DNA of 64,000 bases, taken from contig CAOLHI010001815.1 in NCBI GenBank assembly GCA_948474755.1, positions 186,001 through 250,000 of the forward strand, written 5' to 3'. Both the position numbers and the translations under genes were made by a program. Positions 1 through 12,489 of the stretch are shown here, piece after piece. Numbering within the stretch: the stretch's first letter is position 1; every line of letters begins with the position of its first letter. This DNA comes from Ctenosaura bakeri. Its lineage: Eukaryota; Chordata; Lepidosauria; Squamata; Iguanidae. Below the pieces are notes generated by a model, which saw only the letters and a program-made list of their open reading frames with translations, was not told the origin of the DNA and did no database searches.

Positions 1-559
1 CTTTGAGGTCTTTCCTCTTTGTTTTATTTTAATTGTGCATGCTCTGTTTCCCACACAGAGATACAGACAGAAACACAGAGAAAGACTGCTGATGTCCTAT
101 TTTCCATGGCTTTTCACCCTTCATTCGCTTTCCCTGTTTTTATTAGCACAAAAGGATTTTACTCATTGAAACATTAGAGTTTGTCAGGAGGAGCACAGGC
201 AGGAGTGTAGGCAAGGTTGGCCCAAGAAATTTTTCTGCCAGAAGTAAAGGGCAAAATGGCAGCCCTCCCATCACATATATCCAGAAGTTGCCCGGATAAG
301 CAGTAGAATCATAGACCAAGACCCTGCAGTGCACACAGGGAGCTTTCTGCTGGGCTATTCCAGTTTCACTGGCGTATCCCTTCTGCCCCTACAGAAGACA
401 GCTTCTCAGTGCTGGTGTGCTTCTCCATAGCAACTGAGCCAGAAGAAGAGAAAAGATATCACTTTTCCGAATCTTCAGTTAGAGCATGCTCGAAACAGAA
501 TCACAGGCCATCTGTTCCATCCCTTTGTCATGCTGGATGGAATATACAACCCAAACAGT

Positions 560-705
560 CTCAAGGGATGGGCATTCAATCTCTCTTTAAAGGCCTCCAA
601 AAGACAGAGACTTTACCACCTTCCAAGACAGTCTGTTCCACTATGAAATAGCTCCCAACAACAAAGAGTTCTTTTTGATATTTAGATGGAATTTCTTTTG
701 TTTTC
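560..705 (-). mobile_element. CR1 LINE 3'-region fragment
   Basis: Antisense of the CR1 segment seen in better copies at 48.8 and 20.9 kb: 'ctctttaaaggcctcca' and 'gtctgttccactatgaaa' correspond to the end region of CR1 ORF2. Diverged and truncated. Confidence 0.6.
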
Positions 706-2578
706 ATGAAGTTTCGGATCCGGGCAGGCAACACTGGGGTTGTTTTTCTCCCAGCTGCAAAATTGCATCTGGATGCTACCCAGGCATCTGCTGCTGCCTC
801 CCAACTGCTAAATGTGTCCTCTAAGGACACATTCTGGCACTGGCAAGGTATGGTATGCTTTTTCTACAACATCCTCCAAATTACATACACTGGCATAACC
901 ACAGTTACAGCAGCACATGATGTAAATAGGATTCCTGTCTCCCCTTTAACTGGTGATGGGACAGCTGCATCATTCTCCATGGTACCTAGGGGTAACTGGC
1001 CAACCTTAGTCACACAGAGCAGAAAATATGAAACATGTAGCTTTGTCCTCCAACATCTCACTGCTATTCCCACTCCATAGCATCTGCTACTGGAGTGGAT
1101 GCCTCAGTCTGCCTAACATCAGAGCCAGCTCTGGGTGTAGGATTTACCAATTCTTTCTCTTGACCCAGGGAAAGGAAGATATGGAGAAAAAGATCTGTTC
1201 TTGGAAGCTTCTTCCAATCAGTGGTGTGGTGCAGATTTTGGGAACTTACTGTTAAGCAGAATGGGATATAATGACATGCTGAAATCATCCATAATAGGTA
1301 AGATCATAATCTTCAGATGGCTTCAGTAAGTCATATTCATTCTTGTTAAAAGAATCTTCTTGAGCGGTGTGCCCTCTGCTGTCAGAAAAGTCAGAGCAGG
1401 AGAAAAACGAGACCTCCCCCAGGGGTACATGGTTTGAATCTGCAAGATCCCTTCCATTCTTGCCAGTGGCAGAGACAGAGAGGGAAGGAAGGAGGGAGGG
1501 ACTGAGATGGAGGCATAGCAGCTTTTTAATCCAGCCCTGGAGTTTGCATAGATCATTACTCTCCCACTGGAAGTAATGTTAAATAAATGTGGGGTTTTTA
1601 AGTCTCCCAAACAAATCCTAAACCCACCCTAAAGAAAAAGCATGGTAGCATATGTGCATACAGTGGCTGAGATCCTCCACTGGGATTGCAGAGCATAAAT
1701 CCCCATACGAAGAATTACCTGTTGATTGCATTATGTTGATTGCATTATGACACCCTTTTCCTGAATGGCAACCTTGCACAATAATGGGATGCACAGCAGG
1801 ATGTGCAGGAAATTTACAACTGTAGGCACAACCAAATATGCAAACAAAGAAGTACTGTCACCAATTTCAGCAGGGATATGCATTGGCGGAGAACACACAA
1901 CTGCAGGTACAATGGCACCTTATGCACAGCTCCCTTAACCTGGGATTGAATGTGGAAGCTGCGCCCTAGGCAAGTATGTCCAGTCACTTCCATAGGGGAG
2001 CTTACTCACATTTGGCACCAACTGGATTTTGGGTTATATCTTCCTGTGGCATCACTGGATGAACCTTCAGTCTTGTATGCCCAAAGTATCACCTCATGGC
2101 ACTCTGTTCCATCTCACTAGCAAACATTTGACTTTAATATTTAATGTAATATTTGTATGTATTAATGGGGTTTTCAAAGTTGTGGCATTTTGACCTTTAC
2201 CACATTCCTCTGGGAAAGGCAAAATGCCAGACCACTGTTCTGGTGGTAATGGTTCTGGGTGATCTTTGGCAGAGGAGCCACCATTTTCTAAGCCTTCTCA
2301 GTCTTCATGGTGGCCAGGGCAGAAGGTGGCAGGCACAGCTTTTCACTTCTCCTTTCTTTGTTTTTAGTTTGTCCTTTAATAACACACATGTCCTCCAATT
2401 GGCTCCAGACAGATAGCAAATGACTACGGGAATTAACCAGGGCTGGACCAGTTTTTCCCCATTAAGACAGATCAAGGCTTTTAATCTGGCAAATGCAAAG
2501 CCTGCTTCAATCCTCCCTGACTTCCATTGAGACCAAACTTTCATTGTTGCTCAGAGCTCTGAAAATTCCCTTTTTTAT

Positions 2579-3411
2579 ACTACATTGTCCACAATTCCCC
2601 AGCCAGCATGGCTAATGGCTCTGGTGGTGGGGAGGTTAGCAAGAGAAAGTCCCAAAATAGTGACTTTGGAGTGCCCTGCTGTTGTCAGAGCAACAGTAGT
2701 GGAGCAGATCCAGAAAAGCCCTTTCTCTGTGTGTGTGGCTTTGGAGAGGCCACATAGAACATCCTAAGGTTCCTGGGATAACCTACACGGGACTACAGGA
2801 CTACAGCATACGATGGTGCAAAATATTTATTCATCCCTCTGTCTCCTATGAGGGCATCAGATGCAAAACTACCTTTTCCAGAAATAGAGACATGGATTGC
2901 TATAGCAACAGAAGAAGCATTTTGAGAGAAAGAGAAGGAAAGAAAAATGTAGAGTAGTTAGCCTGTGTCAATTCTCCTAAAAATTCTTTCAAATATTTGT
3001 GCCAAATTAAAGGTTTTAGAGACAGAAATGGGAGAGGTTTTTAAAAAAAAAAACTGTTTGAGCAGATTGCCTTTGACAGTAACATGTCAAATATTTAGAC
3101 AATTCCAAAAGATTTTAAACCTATCAACACTGAAAAATTAACAATGTAGGTGTGAAGTGTTTCACAATTTTTTTTCTTTTTTGAAAATGTTACATAAGAT
3201 CAAATATTTTCCTAGTGTAAAGAATGGATGGTTGTGTATTTTTGTCTGCTCTATGATTAACAGGAGCTGGAGGGGGAGAGAATCTAATTAGAATTATATA
3301 GAACTTGGTGCTTATTACTATTTTTTTTTTTACTACAGCTCCCAGAATCTTTCATGCTGGCTGGGGGATACTGGGAACTTTATTCCAAAAAAGTAAATTT
3401 TCCAGGCTGTT
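2579..3411. repeat. two short MITE-like remnants (2579-2640 and 3332-3411)
   Basis: Both carry the 'actaca..ctccca..atc.....agc' motif that recurs at 10.7, 22.9, 23.2, 33.4, 39.3, 47.9 and 60.8 kb, often with its inverse 'tgggagttgtagtcc' about 60-100 bp away. Probably a short DNA-transposon-derived repeat. The 690 bp between the two is unremarkable. Confidence 0.45.
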
Positions 3412-4439
3412 GTACCTTGGTGCTAAAGGAAAGGGCTTGGTTCCTCTCCTTCTGCACTACAGTCCAAACATCCTAGCCACTCCCAGTGTGGGAATTCCAA
3501 TCAGAGAACATTCATTTTGCTCCTTAAATGAATATGGAGTATTTCCTCCATTCAGATGGGTCAGACCACAATATGCTAATCTGTGGTTGAGTAACCTCCA
3601 GGCTCTTTTATTGCAATGCACCCCACATGGCCTGCCTTGGAAGGAGCTCCGAAAGATTCAGCTGACAAAGAATGCCTTCTAACAGGTACCAGGAGGCATG
3701 TGCATATTCTATTTTTTCAGTAGTATCAGTTATACTGGCTACTAATTGGTTCCCGGGCCCAGTATAAAGGTCCAGGTTTTGACCTCTGCAAGTCCTTGCA
3801 AAACTGCATCTGCAGGGAATGCTTATCAGAATCCATGACTGCTAAGCTTTTTAGTATTATGCTGCCAAGGAGCCTCAATGGTAGCATTTCAGTGACTTCA
3901 GCTTATGTTTTGTACAAAAGAGAGAGCTGCTAAGGTAAAGCAACGGGGGTCATTCTGCCGTCTCGTCATCTGCTGATAAGTTCCACCCATGCATGCTATG
4001 GGAGTATGGTTGCTATGGACAGTGAAGGAGTATTGGCCATCCTTGCTAAGTTACTTCTGGCTTAAAGTAGCATCATTTTACAGTCCACTTTGCTACTTAA
4101 ATTGTGGAGGATCGAAGCAATGCCACATTTTATACACTGGTAACCAGTAAATCCCCAGTGCAGGAGAAAGACTACTGGAAGGACTGGCCATCTCCCTCTA
4201 ACCCTGCCATACTGTGCTCATGCAACCTTGAGCTGCCTTTGGAGAAAACAACAAACCAAACCAACAAAATGAAAAAGAAACCAGCCTTCCTCCAACGAAA
4301 GGCTGAACGCAGCTTTTCATTGGAAGGTGGAATATTCTGTTTCATCCCTTTCCAAGTTTGAGAAAAGCAAAATTTAAAGGGCACACACTGAGGTTTTAAA
4401 AGTCTCCCTCCCCAAACCCACACAATAGAAACCACCTAC

Positions 4440-4526
4440 TCAAAACATTGACTGTTGATTCAGACGTCAGCTGGACATTCATTGGCATGACATACTCAAT
4501 AGTGAAACATCTCCCACGTTCTTCAC
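4440..4526 (-). CDS. CACNG5: CACNG5 second coding exon (residues 66-94)
   Basis: An 87-nt exon too short to show as a long open frame. Acceptor: pyrimidine-rich CTTTCTCTCCTTGCAG ending at 4527. Donor: A|GTAGGT at 4439-4434. Joined in phase 1 to the previous exon it completes G66 and reads EERGRCFTIEYVMPMN, then VQLTSESTVNVL. That is the gamma-5 first extracellular loop, almost identical to human gamma-5 as remembered (NVQ here where human has NTQ). C72 is the partner expected to form the claudin-type disulfide with C62. The exon again ends in phase 1, so the next exon should start by completing a lysine codon. That exon, which carries transmembrane segment 2, was looked for on the minus strand down to position 1 and not found, so it lies outside the window. 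Confidence 0.93.
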
Positions 4527-6017
4527 CTGCAAGGAGAGAAAGCTAGGTTTTATTGTTTCTTGGAAGACCAGACTGCTTTAATTAGATAAACAAGTTTCTT
4601 TTCCCTCAAGGACTTTTAATCAATCACTCTCATCCAGTACTGTTCTTCTTAGTTCCTAAATGTTTGAGGATGCAAAACCAAATCAAACCGAGATGCCATT
4701 CACGCAAGTAAGAACTGAGGAGGGTGCCCAGGCTGGATTGGCACTCTAGAAGGGGTGAGGGCTTTCGGGTTTTTTGGGCATCAGGATTGCAAGACAGAGT
4801 AAAAGAGTTCAAGTACCCTAATCCAGTTCCATATTAGGTACTCCTGTATCTACTATTTACTTTTTAAAAATCTTTAAAATTGCTTATTCCACAAACTGAG
4901 TTTCATCTAGCTTTGCCCTTAAACACGGGGGATTTAAAACAAAGAACAAAGGGGGAGACTATGCACTGCTTTAGCTTAAGGGTGAGAATCATGTGGATCT
5001 TCAGATGTTGTTGGATGACAATTTCCAGGGATGCTAGATTTTTGTTGTGGTGTGGTTTAGGTTGGATAATATATAATGAATGGGCACAAAATTGCTTCAT
5101 CTCTTCTCCCAGGCCTCTTAAGGTTCATTTGTTTTGGACTTAAGACACTGACACTGAGCAATGGAAGCAAGTGGACATCAGGCTGTTTCAAGAACCTGGC
5201 AAGCCCGTCACATCCATTTGGGCAGCTCACTACTTCTGAGGCTGGAGATTGTGTGTAATGAGCTCTCACAGCAAAATGCTACATCTGTTTACTTGAAAGT
5301 AATTCTCACTGTGCTCAATGGAGCAGACTGAAGCCTAAAATGTCAGAAAACTGATTTGGGTTTTAATGGCCAGATTGACGTTTGCATTCACATAAGCCCT
5401 GGCTGCCTGTGTGGCTGCTTCTACAACTCCCGGATACTTGCTCTGCCTGTACTTTCATAACAGATTTGGACAAAGTTAAAAGTGGTCTTCAGTGCTCTGT
5501 CTTCCAAAGGAAAGCTCCCCTTTAAAGCAAGGGGTGGGGGGATCACGTATCCGTGCTGCTGGACTGCAGTTCTCATCAGATCAATAATGAGGAGTGCTGA
5601 GCCCTGCTGTCGAAAAATATCTGGAAGGCAGCATGGGTCCCACACCAGATTTAAAGGTTCCTTGAACATCTCACTGTTCAAGGAAAGGGAGGAGGAAACA
5701 GTATTATTGCAATGCTGTATGAGAAGAAGAGATTTGTGGAACGAGCAGGAGAAGAATACAAGGACAAAGATGCTCTTCCAAACAACAATACTTCTTGTTT
5801 AAAGGATTTACCAACATGAACTAAATCTCCTCAGGAAAACTGGGGTGGACTGGTGGGGGTCACCTCCTCATGTCCCAAAGTATGAAACACATGAATAATA
5901 AAATCTTAGGTGTGAGACTCTGCAGAGAAAGTACAATGACAGGAAGAAGAATTCAAAGTGGGATAAATGTGTTATTACCAATTTTGTACACCAGCCAACG
6001 TATATCAACCAATGTAG

Positions 6018-6205
6018 TTCTGGTGGTTAGTGCTGAACTGAGACTTGGGCAATTCAGATTCAGATCCCTGCTGAAACTTTCTGGGTGACCTTGAGCCAGT
6101 CACTCTCTGGGCTACCTCACAAGATTGTTATGAAGATAAACCAGGGACTGTTACAGCTATATAAACTTAGATGGAGGAAATAGCAGATTTAAATGTTAAC
6201 TGATA
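6018..6205 (+). mobile_element. tRNA-derived SINE (Sauria-like)
   Basis: A tRNA-like head ('ggtggttagtgctgaactg' as an A-box region, 'agattcagatccctgct' as a B-box region) is followed by 'ctgggtgaccttgagccagt' and the typical 'cctcacaagattgttatgaa' body, ending in an AT-rich tail with 'aaataaaataa'. Family assignment is from general resemblance. Confidence 0.6.
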
Positions 6206-6663
6206 AATAAAATAACAAAACAATGTATTTCAGCTGATGATATGAGGTGTAAATATCTGAGATTGCTCTCTCTTCCTTGGAGCAGGTCATTTTGGGAAAA
6301 GACTTTGAAAGTGAGTAGAGAAGTAGCGAAAAGAAGTGCTCCAGCTTGGTCGTGTTGCTTCCCCACATGTTTATCCACACAGCTCACCCTGATCCACATG
6401 GATCTAATGCCAATCACAGCTAGCTTGTTAGCTTGATATAAGCAAAAGGAAGTAAAAGAAATGGAAGAGAAATTCATAATGTTGCCCATTCTTTGTGGTG
6501 CTACTTATACTTTAGCACACACATGAACCTACATTAGCTGGCATACAGACCTGCAAGTGTGAATCAACCCAAATTACTCCCAGGACATGGTACATCAAGT
6601 CCTTTCTCTCTCTTTAAAATGGGCTAAATAAGGAGCATCAGTGTTTTTGCTTTGTGAGTCCAC

Positions 6664-6718
6664 AGACACACACAGAGAGACAGAAGAGAGAGAGAGAGAA
6701 AGAAAGAGACAGAGAGAC
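6664..6718. repeat. (GA)n-rich microsatellite
   Basis: A run of gagaga with interruptions (cacaca, aaga, acag), about 55 bp, 140 bp downstream of the exon-1 donor on the gene strand. Confidence 0.8.
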
Positions 6719-6855
6719 ATATAGTATCTATCTTAAACAGCCACTGTTTATGCATTTTATACATCATTAAGAAGGCTTGCTAGCATGAGTAACCAAGGTG
6801 CAATGAGCAAGAAGCGTGAGAAAAGCCAGCTTTCCTTTGATACAAAGTGCCATAC

Positions 6856-7051
6856 CAGCCAAAAAGCAAACTCTCCAGAGGCCAGAATGCAGAGACATCT
6901 TGACTTCAGTACTCTGGTTTTGGGGCAGAATGATCCCTTCCTCCAGATACAACCAGTAGTCGGTGCTCACAGCAATCCCCAGCAGCCCTAATCCACAGAC
7001 GGCAAACACGCTGCTGAGCAGAGTCAGGGCCTTCCTGCCACAAGTGCTCAT
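6856..7051 (-). CDS. CACNG5: CACNG5 first coding exon (TARP gamma-5, residues 1-65 plus one base)
   Basis: Voltage-dependent calcium channel gamma-5 subunit, a type II TARP that binds AMPA receptors in the plasma membrane and alters their gating. The translation starts MSTCGRKALTLLSS and matches vertebrate gamma-5 (MSACGRK in human, from memory) better than gamma-7. Residues about 8-28 form transmembrane segment 1. Claudin-fold marks of the first extracellular loop follow: W33, the GLW motif at 57-59, C62 and an N-glycosylation site N45-Q-S. The exon ends in phase 1 at 6856, next to a GTATGG donor at 6855. The start at 7051 is chosen by homology; it has G at -3. A second in-frame ATG four codons upstream (7063) has a weak context (C at -3, C at +4). 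Partial gene: the reading continues at 4526. The gamma-5 identity is sure at family level and very likely at paralogue level. Confidence 0.95.
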
Positions 7052-7094
7052 TCCCAAAAGCATCAGGGCCCAATGAGAGGACAAATGAGAACCC
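7052..7094 (-). other. CACNG5: 5'UTR part of the CACNG5 first coding exon, with splice acceptor
   Basis: On the minus strand a long pyrimidine tract (revcomp of 7097-7130, rich in TTTCTCTC) ends in CCATCCAG with the AG at 7096-7095. This leaves 43 nt before the ATG at 7051. Such a strong acceptor just upstream of the start means transcription begins elsewhere, in an untranslated first exon. That agrees with a noncoding first exon in other vertebrate CACNG5 genes. The segment contains the alternative in-frame ATG at 7063. Confidence 0.8.
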
Positions 7095-7844
7095 CTGGAT
7101 GGAGGAGAGAGAGAAAAGACAAGAAACCTGTTAGCAGAGAATATGTACTCTGTTAATGCTATTAGCCAAAGCTCCATTTGGCTCCCCTTCCCTTCTGTAC
7201 ATGCATTGTTGGCCAAGCAGCAGAAAAAAGACCCTGAGAAACTAGAAACGCAAATGGTTCCAACACTGTCATGTTCCTTCCAAGCCAGACATGAAGGATA
7301 CTCACAGGAGATCCCTGAAAAGCTTTTCTAAGGAGCATTCTTACACTTGTTCCATGCAGCCAGCTTGTTTCCTTGTATCAAAAGAGAAAACCAGTAGAGA
7401 CATCCATGTTTCTAGGGTAACTTTCTTCCCTTTCTCTTTCTGCCTTAGATACTTTGCTCTGACAGAGTCAGGACACTACAGGACCCCCCAAATGCCTACA
7501 TCTTATTCCAGCACAGCAGCTCTAGTTTAAACCCACCTTTATCCTTTATCACTACAAGTGTTCACTAGGGCTTGTGATATGCCAAGCAGAGCCAAACCAA
7601 ATTACTTTAGCCTCACTTTTAATTCTTCAAACTCCCATTCTACTGGTCATGGATCAATGTTTTACCTAAGCTGCTGTAATGCAAGCTGAGATAGTTACAA
7701 AGGTGCAACATAGTTTAAAAAGAAACCAAATGAACAGGAGAACATAGGATGTGTATTTCCCCCAGTTCTTCCTTTCAGAAGGGACTAAATGGAACTGGTC
7801 AATATGCTTATGTGATATCAGTGCTTCATCCATTTGCACTATTT

Positions 7845-8300
7845 TCAAATCAGGTCCAATTCAGTATTTCGATGTTGGCCTTTAAGCCCCAAATGGCTTG
7901 AGGCAAGAGTATCTCAAGAATATTCACGTCCACTAGAACAACATACCTGCCCACACCCTCCTGTCATGTTGAGAAGATCTTAAAGTACCTCTGGATGAAG
8001 GAGGTTAGGTGCGTAGCTATAGAAGGGAGGGCCTTCTTGGTTGTGGTCTTACTTCTAGGGAATGCTCTCTCCAAGTGGGCCGACCAGGCACCTATACTGC
8101 TGTGTTTTCAGTGCCAGGCAAAGACCTTACCTTTCTAACAAACACTTTAGATGGTTAAATTTTAGATTCAGTCATTGTCTATGTTCTCCTGTGCATCTGG
8201 TTTCTTTTTAAACTATGTTGCATTTTGTTCCTTTAGCTTTCTGTGATCCACCCAGAGAACTTTTGTTGTCAGGTGGATTAAAAATACAGCAAAAAACCCA
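7845..8300 (+). mobile_element. degraded LINE 3' end (L2/Tx1-like non-LTR type)
   Basis: The remnant 'gttggcctttaagcccc' and 'aaatggctt' corresponds to the conserved 'KVL..TFKALNGL' end of this reverse-transcriptase family. It is followed by 'gagggccttctt...ttctagggaatgctct' and a tail ending 'ctgtgatccaccca'. Frame broken several times. Compare the copies at 21.9, 48.4 and 61.5 kb. Confidence 0.5.
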
Positions 8301-8594
8301 GATAATTACCAGGGGCAGCTGGTGGTTTCCATGGCAGGAATGTGGTGACTTTGTTCTGGGCTTTGGTTCAGACTTTAAAGGAAGTATCCAATGGGCTGAA
8401 TCCCATCTCCAAATTATGATCAGCACCTGGGAAACGGTCTTTAAAGTTTGGACTAAATCCAATGTAGATTCATTAGCCCACTGAGACTAGAGCCACCAGT
8501 TGCTGCTGCTAACTACAGTGTTCACCTTTCTTATTTGCTCTTTCCCTCTACATGTATCCCATCCTCACAACAGCACTGAAGATTGCCACTGTGG

Positions 8595-8785
8595 TGTGAT
8601 GATATAAGTGTTAGATTAGGGCTGAATTCCAATCCCTTAACTTCACTTTGAGCTTGCCAACATCTCTCACCCTCATCTACAGGGTTGTTATGTGGCTTAT
8701 GTGGGTAGGGAAAGAACTATGTATACTACTCAGAGATTCTTGGAGGAAAGGTGGGGTGTAAACACAACAAATAAATGGAACAGAA
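8595..8785 (+). mobile_element. tRNA-derived SINE (Sauria-like)
   Basis: Head 'tggtgtgatgatataagtgt', B-box-like 'ctgaattccaatccct', middle 'ctacagggttgttatgtg', and a tail 'aggtggggtgtaaa' running into 'caacaaataaatgg'. Same family as 6018-6205 and 30803-31013. Confidence 0.6.
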
Positions 8786-8799
8786 TAAATTTAGCAAAG

Positions 8800-11220
8800 A
8801 TCCCAAATCAATTGACAAAATTAGGGCCAGATCCTATAGCAGTACACTACTTGTGTAACAGTCCATTACGTGAGAAGCAAAACTTTCTCACTGCTTGTCA
8901 GGGGGCACCAGGGGGAAAGGGAAGAGAAGCCTGCCAGCTCTGAGCCATTCAAGGAGACCAGGCATTTGAGAAACAAGGTGCTTGGCGATGGCACCCTTCT
9001 CCTCTCATCACTACCACTCTGGCCTTTTCCCTCCTGTACTTATCTCTGCTGTTGCCTCCTGCACCTTCACCTCTGCTATCAGTGTAACTACACCAACAGG
9101 GGTATGGGGCTTTGGACTAGGAGCTTGAGTTCTTGAGGTAAAACAGGAAACATAGCATAGTTCAAGATGTTCCTATTGTTTCATATGCATGAGCTCAGAC
9201 AGCAACCCTTCCAACATTCTTGTTAAATGGGGGCACCATAACACTGAAGAAAGGGGTGGAGAGGCAGAGGCCTGCCTAAGAGAACAGTACTAAGCGCACT
9301 TATGAAAGAGCAAGTCCCAATGTAACATATTAGGTACTTTAATATGAAGCTTTTTATGGTACAATACCCTGTCTCACATTCAAAAAACTTGGAGAGAGGA
9401 GACAATATTGTCTTCCATTTGCAAACTTCCTGTGCCTTCCCACCATCCTAACTTTTTTGTCCCCACAAAATGACAGTTAAAGAGGGAAAGTTGGAAGGAC
9501 TGCACAGTCCCTTTTGGCTAAGTGTTTTCCATCAAAAAGCACGGATCATGACTTCTTTTGCTGTAAACTGATGGATCAGATCAGATTTTGACAGGAGTCT
9601 CTCAGCTGTACTCATAATTTCAGAGAGAGCCCAAATATGGGACTGCACTCTGTCTGAGAGACTGTGCAAGCCATCAAGGTTATCAGAGTTTTTCAGTCAG
9701 GGAGAAAACTAGACGTTTGTGAGGAATCAGATCCACCAAATTTCACAGAGGGTTTGAAAGTCCGCTACCTTGGGCTCTGAAAAATCTTTCCTCAGCAGAT
9801 TCTTGATACGATTGAGAAGACGTAGGGCTCGGCACTGCAGTACAAGAAGTCCTACAAATTATGATGTTTCGCGTAGTGTTTAGAATCCTATCATTTAGTT
9901 TCCAGTCAATTAGCCCCTTGCTGGCATTGGTTCAGGGACAAGCACAAAATGATTGCAAGCTCTGACATGTATAACGTGCAGTCTGTGAACTGCTTCCCTG
10001 TCCTCCCTTCTTCTGCCAGTACACACAATTCTCTCCCTAGAAGGAACTGGCCATGTACACTGGAAGAGAAATTATTGCCATGATATCATCTATTTTATTT
10101 ATGGAGCACCAAACAGACTAGGTGCTGTACAAAGGACATCTTATGGACGGCTCTCTGCCATAGGACCACAGTCTGCCTTAGAACATAAAAGCACCAGGCG
10201 TCTTGTTCATCCAGAAAGTTTGAAATTAAAATTGATGCTGACACAGTGCCAAGGTCATCACAGAACAGGAATCGCTTATTTGAAATTCCTACCCAGGTTT
10301 TCAAAAGCAGCTCCTTCCTCGGGACAAAACGTCTCTGAACAAAAACACCCACAGAACTGGAGAACGAGCTAGGTATAGCAGTGGTGTGTGAAGCAGCAAG
10401 GCAGGTCACATGTAAAAAACCAGTAACTCGCTGCCAAGACTGAATGGAGTATCTGTAAACATGGCACCTCTTTTATCTTGCCATTGGTGTTTCCAGGTCA
10501 ACTGTTGACAACTCACTTGGTATTTAATTGCATCAAGGTGACCCAGTTACAATCTACATCAGCAGCCTGGGAATGGTGGGTGAGGAAGAAAGTAGTTATT
10601 CCCAGGAGCTCCTATTGTCGGTATCACATTAATAGCAGACTAGTTAAACTGGAAGTGGTGCATCCAGAACTGGGGGTGGGGATGGACTTTTGAGGACTAT
10701 ACCTCCAAGAATTCCCCTGCCAGCATGGCCATAGCACTGGAGTTATAGTCCAAGCTGTGGGTGTCACTAGGATAAACCAAGGATGTCTGAAAAACCATCT
10801 ATAATTGTGGGGAGTATCACAGATAATCTACACAAGCAGTTTTCAAAGTAGGGTTTTCCCCACTTATTTGACAGGTTAGGGGCTGGAGCACTGTCAGAAA
10901 ATGAACTGGTTGAAAAGTGGAACCCACATACTGTACTGTAGCAAGCATGAAGGACTAGCAGAGGCTCACTCAGGACCAACTGTGCATGCACTGCTTGCAA
11001 AGTCTCTCAACTGGTTTGGTGCCTGCCCCCACTTGCTTTGCAAGCAGTGCACACATGCAAGTGGTTCCAAGCAAGACTGTAGGAAAGTAGAACTGATGAA
11101 AGAGCAGAACCCCCATCCAATTAAAGGAACTTGTCCTTAATTTGGAAGCATCAAAAGAGTGAGTAGTGAGATTATGGGGCATCAAAAGGTAGGGCTTCCC
11201 ATACTTTCTTTCTGTAAGCA
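8800..11220. other. intronic stretch with little recognisable content
   Basis: No exon or RNA gene seen. A short ancient-SINE-like trace lies near 9200-9290 and a MITE remnant near 10690-10765. The perfect hairpin at 10987-11051 is listed separately. Open frames here (for example 10095-10409 minus) have no recognisable domain. Confidence 0.5.
10987..11051. repeat. perfect 16-bp inverted repeat with 33-nt spacer
   Basis: tgcactgcttgcaaag at 10987-11002 is exactly reverse-complementary to ctttgcaagcagtgca at 11036-11051. It can fold as a stem-loop or cruciform. Flanks on both sides contain similar words (gaactggttg / aagtggttcc), hinting at the centre of a decayed fold-back transposon. Confidence 0.7.
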
Positions 11221-11224
11221 AACT

Positions 11225-11600
11225 GGGGAGTCTCATAGAACGACAGATGGCCATCCAGCCTCTGTTTAAAAACCTCCAAAAAAAGGAAACTTCACCACAC
11301 TTACAGACAGGGTATTCTACTGTGAAACTGGTCTTACTGTCAGAAATTTCTCCCTAATATTTAGCTGGAATCTCTCCTCCTGAAGTTTGAAGCCCTTGCT
11401 CCATGTCCTAGTCTCTGGAGCAGCAGAAAGCAAGCTTGTTCCATCTTCCACATGACGTCCCTTCAAATATTTAAATACAGCTATCATACCACCCTTTAAT
11501 CTTCTCTTCTCCAGGCTAAACAAAACCAGCTTTCTAAGTCAATCCTCATAGGGCACGGGTTTGAAGACTTTCCCCATTTTGGTCACCCCATTTTGGATAT
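11225..11600 (-). mobile_element. CR1 LINE 3' fragment
   Basis: Antisense to the CR1 copy at 48.8 kb: 'ccatccagcctctgttt', 'tcttcaggctaaac'-like and 'accattttggtcaccc'-like blocks in the expected order. Encodes a broken version of the ORF2 C-terminus. Confidence 0.75.
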
Positions 11601-12489
11601 GCCTTTATTGCAAAGACCAGTCATGGGAGCTGCTCCCTGCCCACTACTCTTGTGTGGCATCCCTCAGTTTGCATGATAAAGGAAACATTTTCTGTTGTTG
11701 CTCACTGCAGCAGCTGGTTTTCCTTGGCTGTCTAGAATGTATCTTGCAACATCACAGAATCCTGTGCCATATGCTGGGGTTCCTCAGCAGTTATTCCAAG
11801 TGGAAAAGCAATTCCCTGAGGAAAAGATTTCTGCAAATGACCAGTCTAGATTAGAAACTTAATTCTTTCATCTCCACATTGAGGAGTTAACCTACTTTTG
11901 CAGCAGAGCTTCTGTCTGTATTTGAGGTCTGCACAGGAAAGAAAGAGCAAAAGCAATCAACCTCAGTAGGGGAAGGTACAGGTGCTGTGGTGAATCAGCT
12001 GCTACCGTGGAATGGCAATAGAAAATGGGCATGGAAGCATACCTTGAGACTACCCGGCAAGGATGGTTTTCCTTGCCACATAGAAACTGCCAGGGTAAAA
12101 GAGAAGAGACTTTAAGAGAGCCTAGTGTCTAGACTTATATAGTTCAGACATCCATACTCTGAATTAGAGATTCCTTCAGGAGGGTGTTGGCAGATCCCCA
12201 GGTATGGTAAATCCCCAACATAACCTAAATTAATTCTCAGTTTTCTTTCTTAAGCCTCCATATAATATCCCAGTCAACTTTAAATGAATTTGCCAAGGAT
12301 GTTTTACCCCCACTCGATTCTTAATACTGACCGATCTACCCAGGTTCCCTCATAGCCTCACTCATGGAGGTGAGAGGTGATCTGGCTATGCCAACAGACC
12401 TCAGTGACTATCTAAATTATCACTGGATTGCTTCCCCTGTTTCTCAATCTCTTCTGTACACATTTATCACACTTGTTTATATCCTGGAT

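Larger units (their letters stand above)
1..4439 (-). other. CACNG5: CACNG5 intron following coding exon 2 (continues past the left edge)
   Basis: Intronic by position: downstream of the donor at 4439 and without the next coding exon. It contains a CR1 fragment (560-705) and two short MITE-like segments (2579-2640, 3332-3411). The rest (1-560, 705-2580, 2640-3330, 3410-4430) shows no gene, RNA or recognisable repeat. The longest open frame here (3305-3682, plus) has no recognisable domain. Confidence 0.75.
4527..6855 (-). other. CACNG5: CACNG5 intron between the two coding exons
   Basis: A 2.3-kb phase-1 intron with GT (6855-6854) and AG (4528-4527) ends. It holds a tRNA-type SINE (6018-6205), a GA microsatellite (6664-6718), and short remnants near 4997-5045 and 5550-5650 of the 'actacaactccca' MITE type. 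A remnant near 5286-5340 resembles the dispersed 'caatgg-agca-gactg' repeat. No other exon was seen. Confidence 0.85.

Noticed and set aside
1..4439. Search for the next CACNG5 exon (transmembrane segment 2)
   Set aside because: Nothing encoding the expected 'ATPFPLVSLF' type segment was found on the minus strand; the exon must lie further left.
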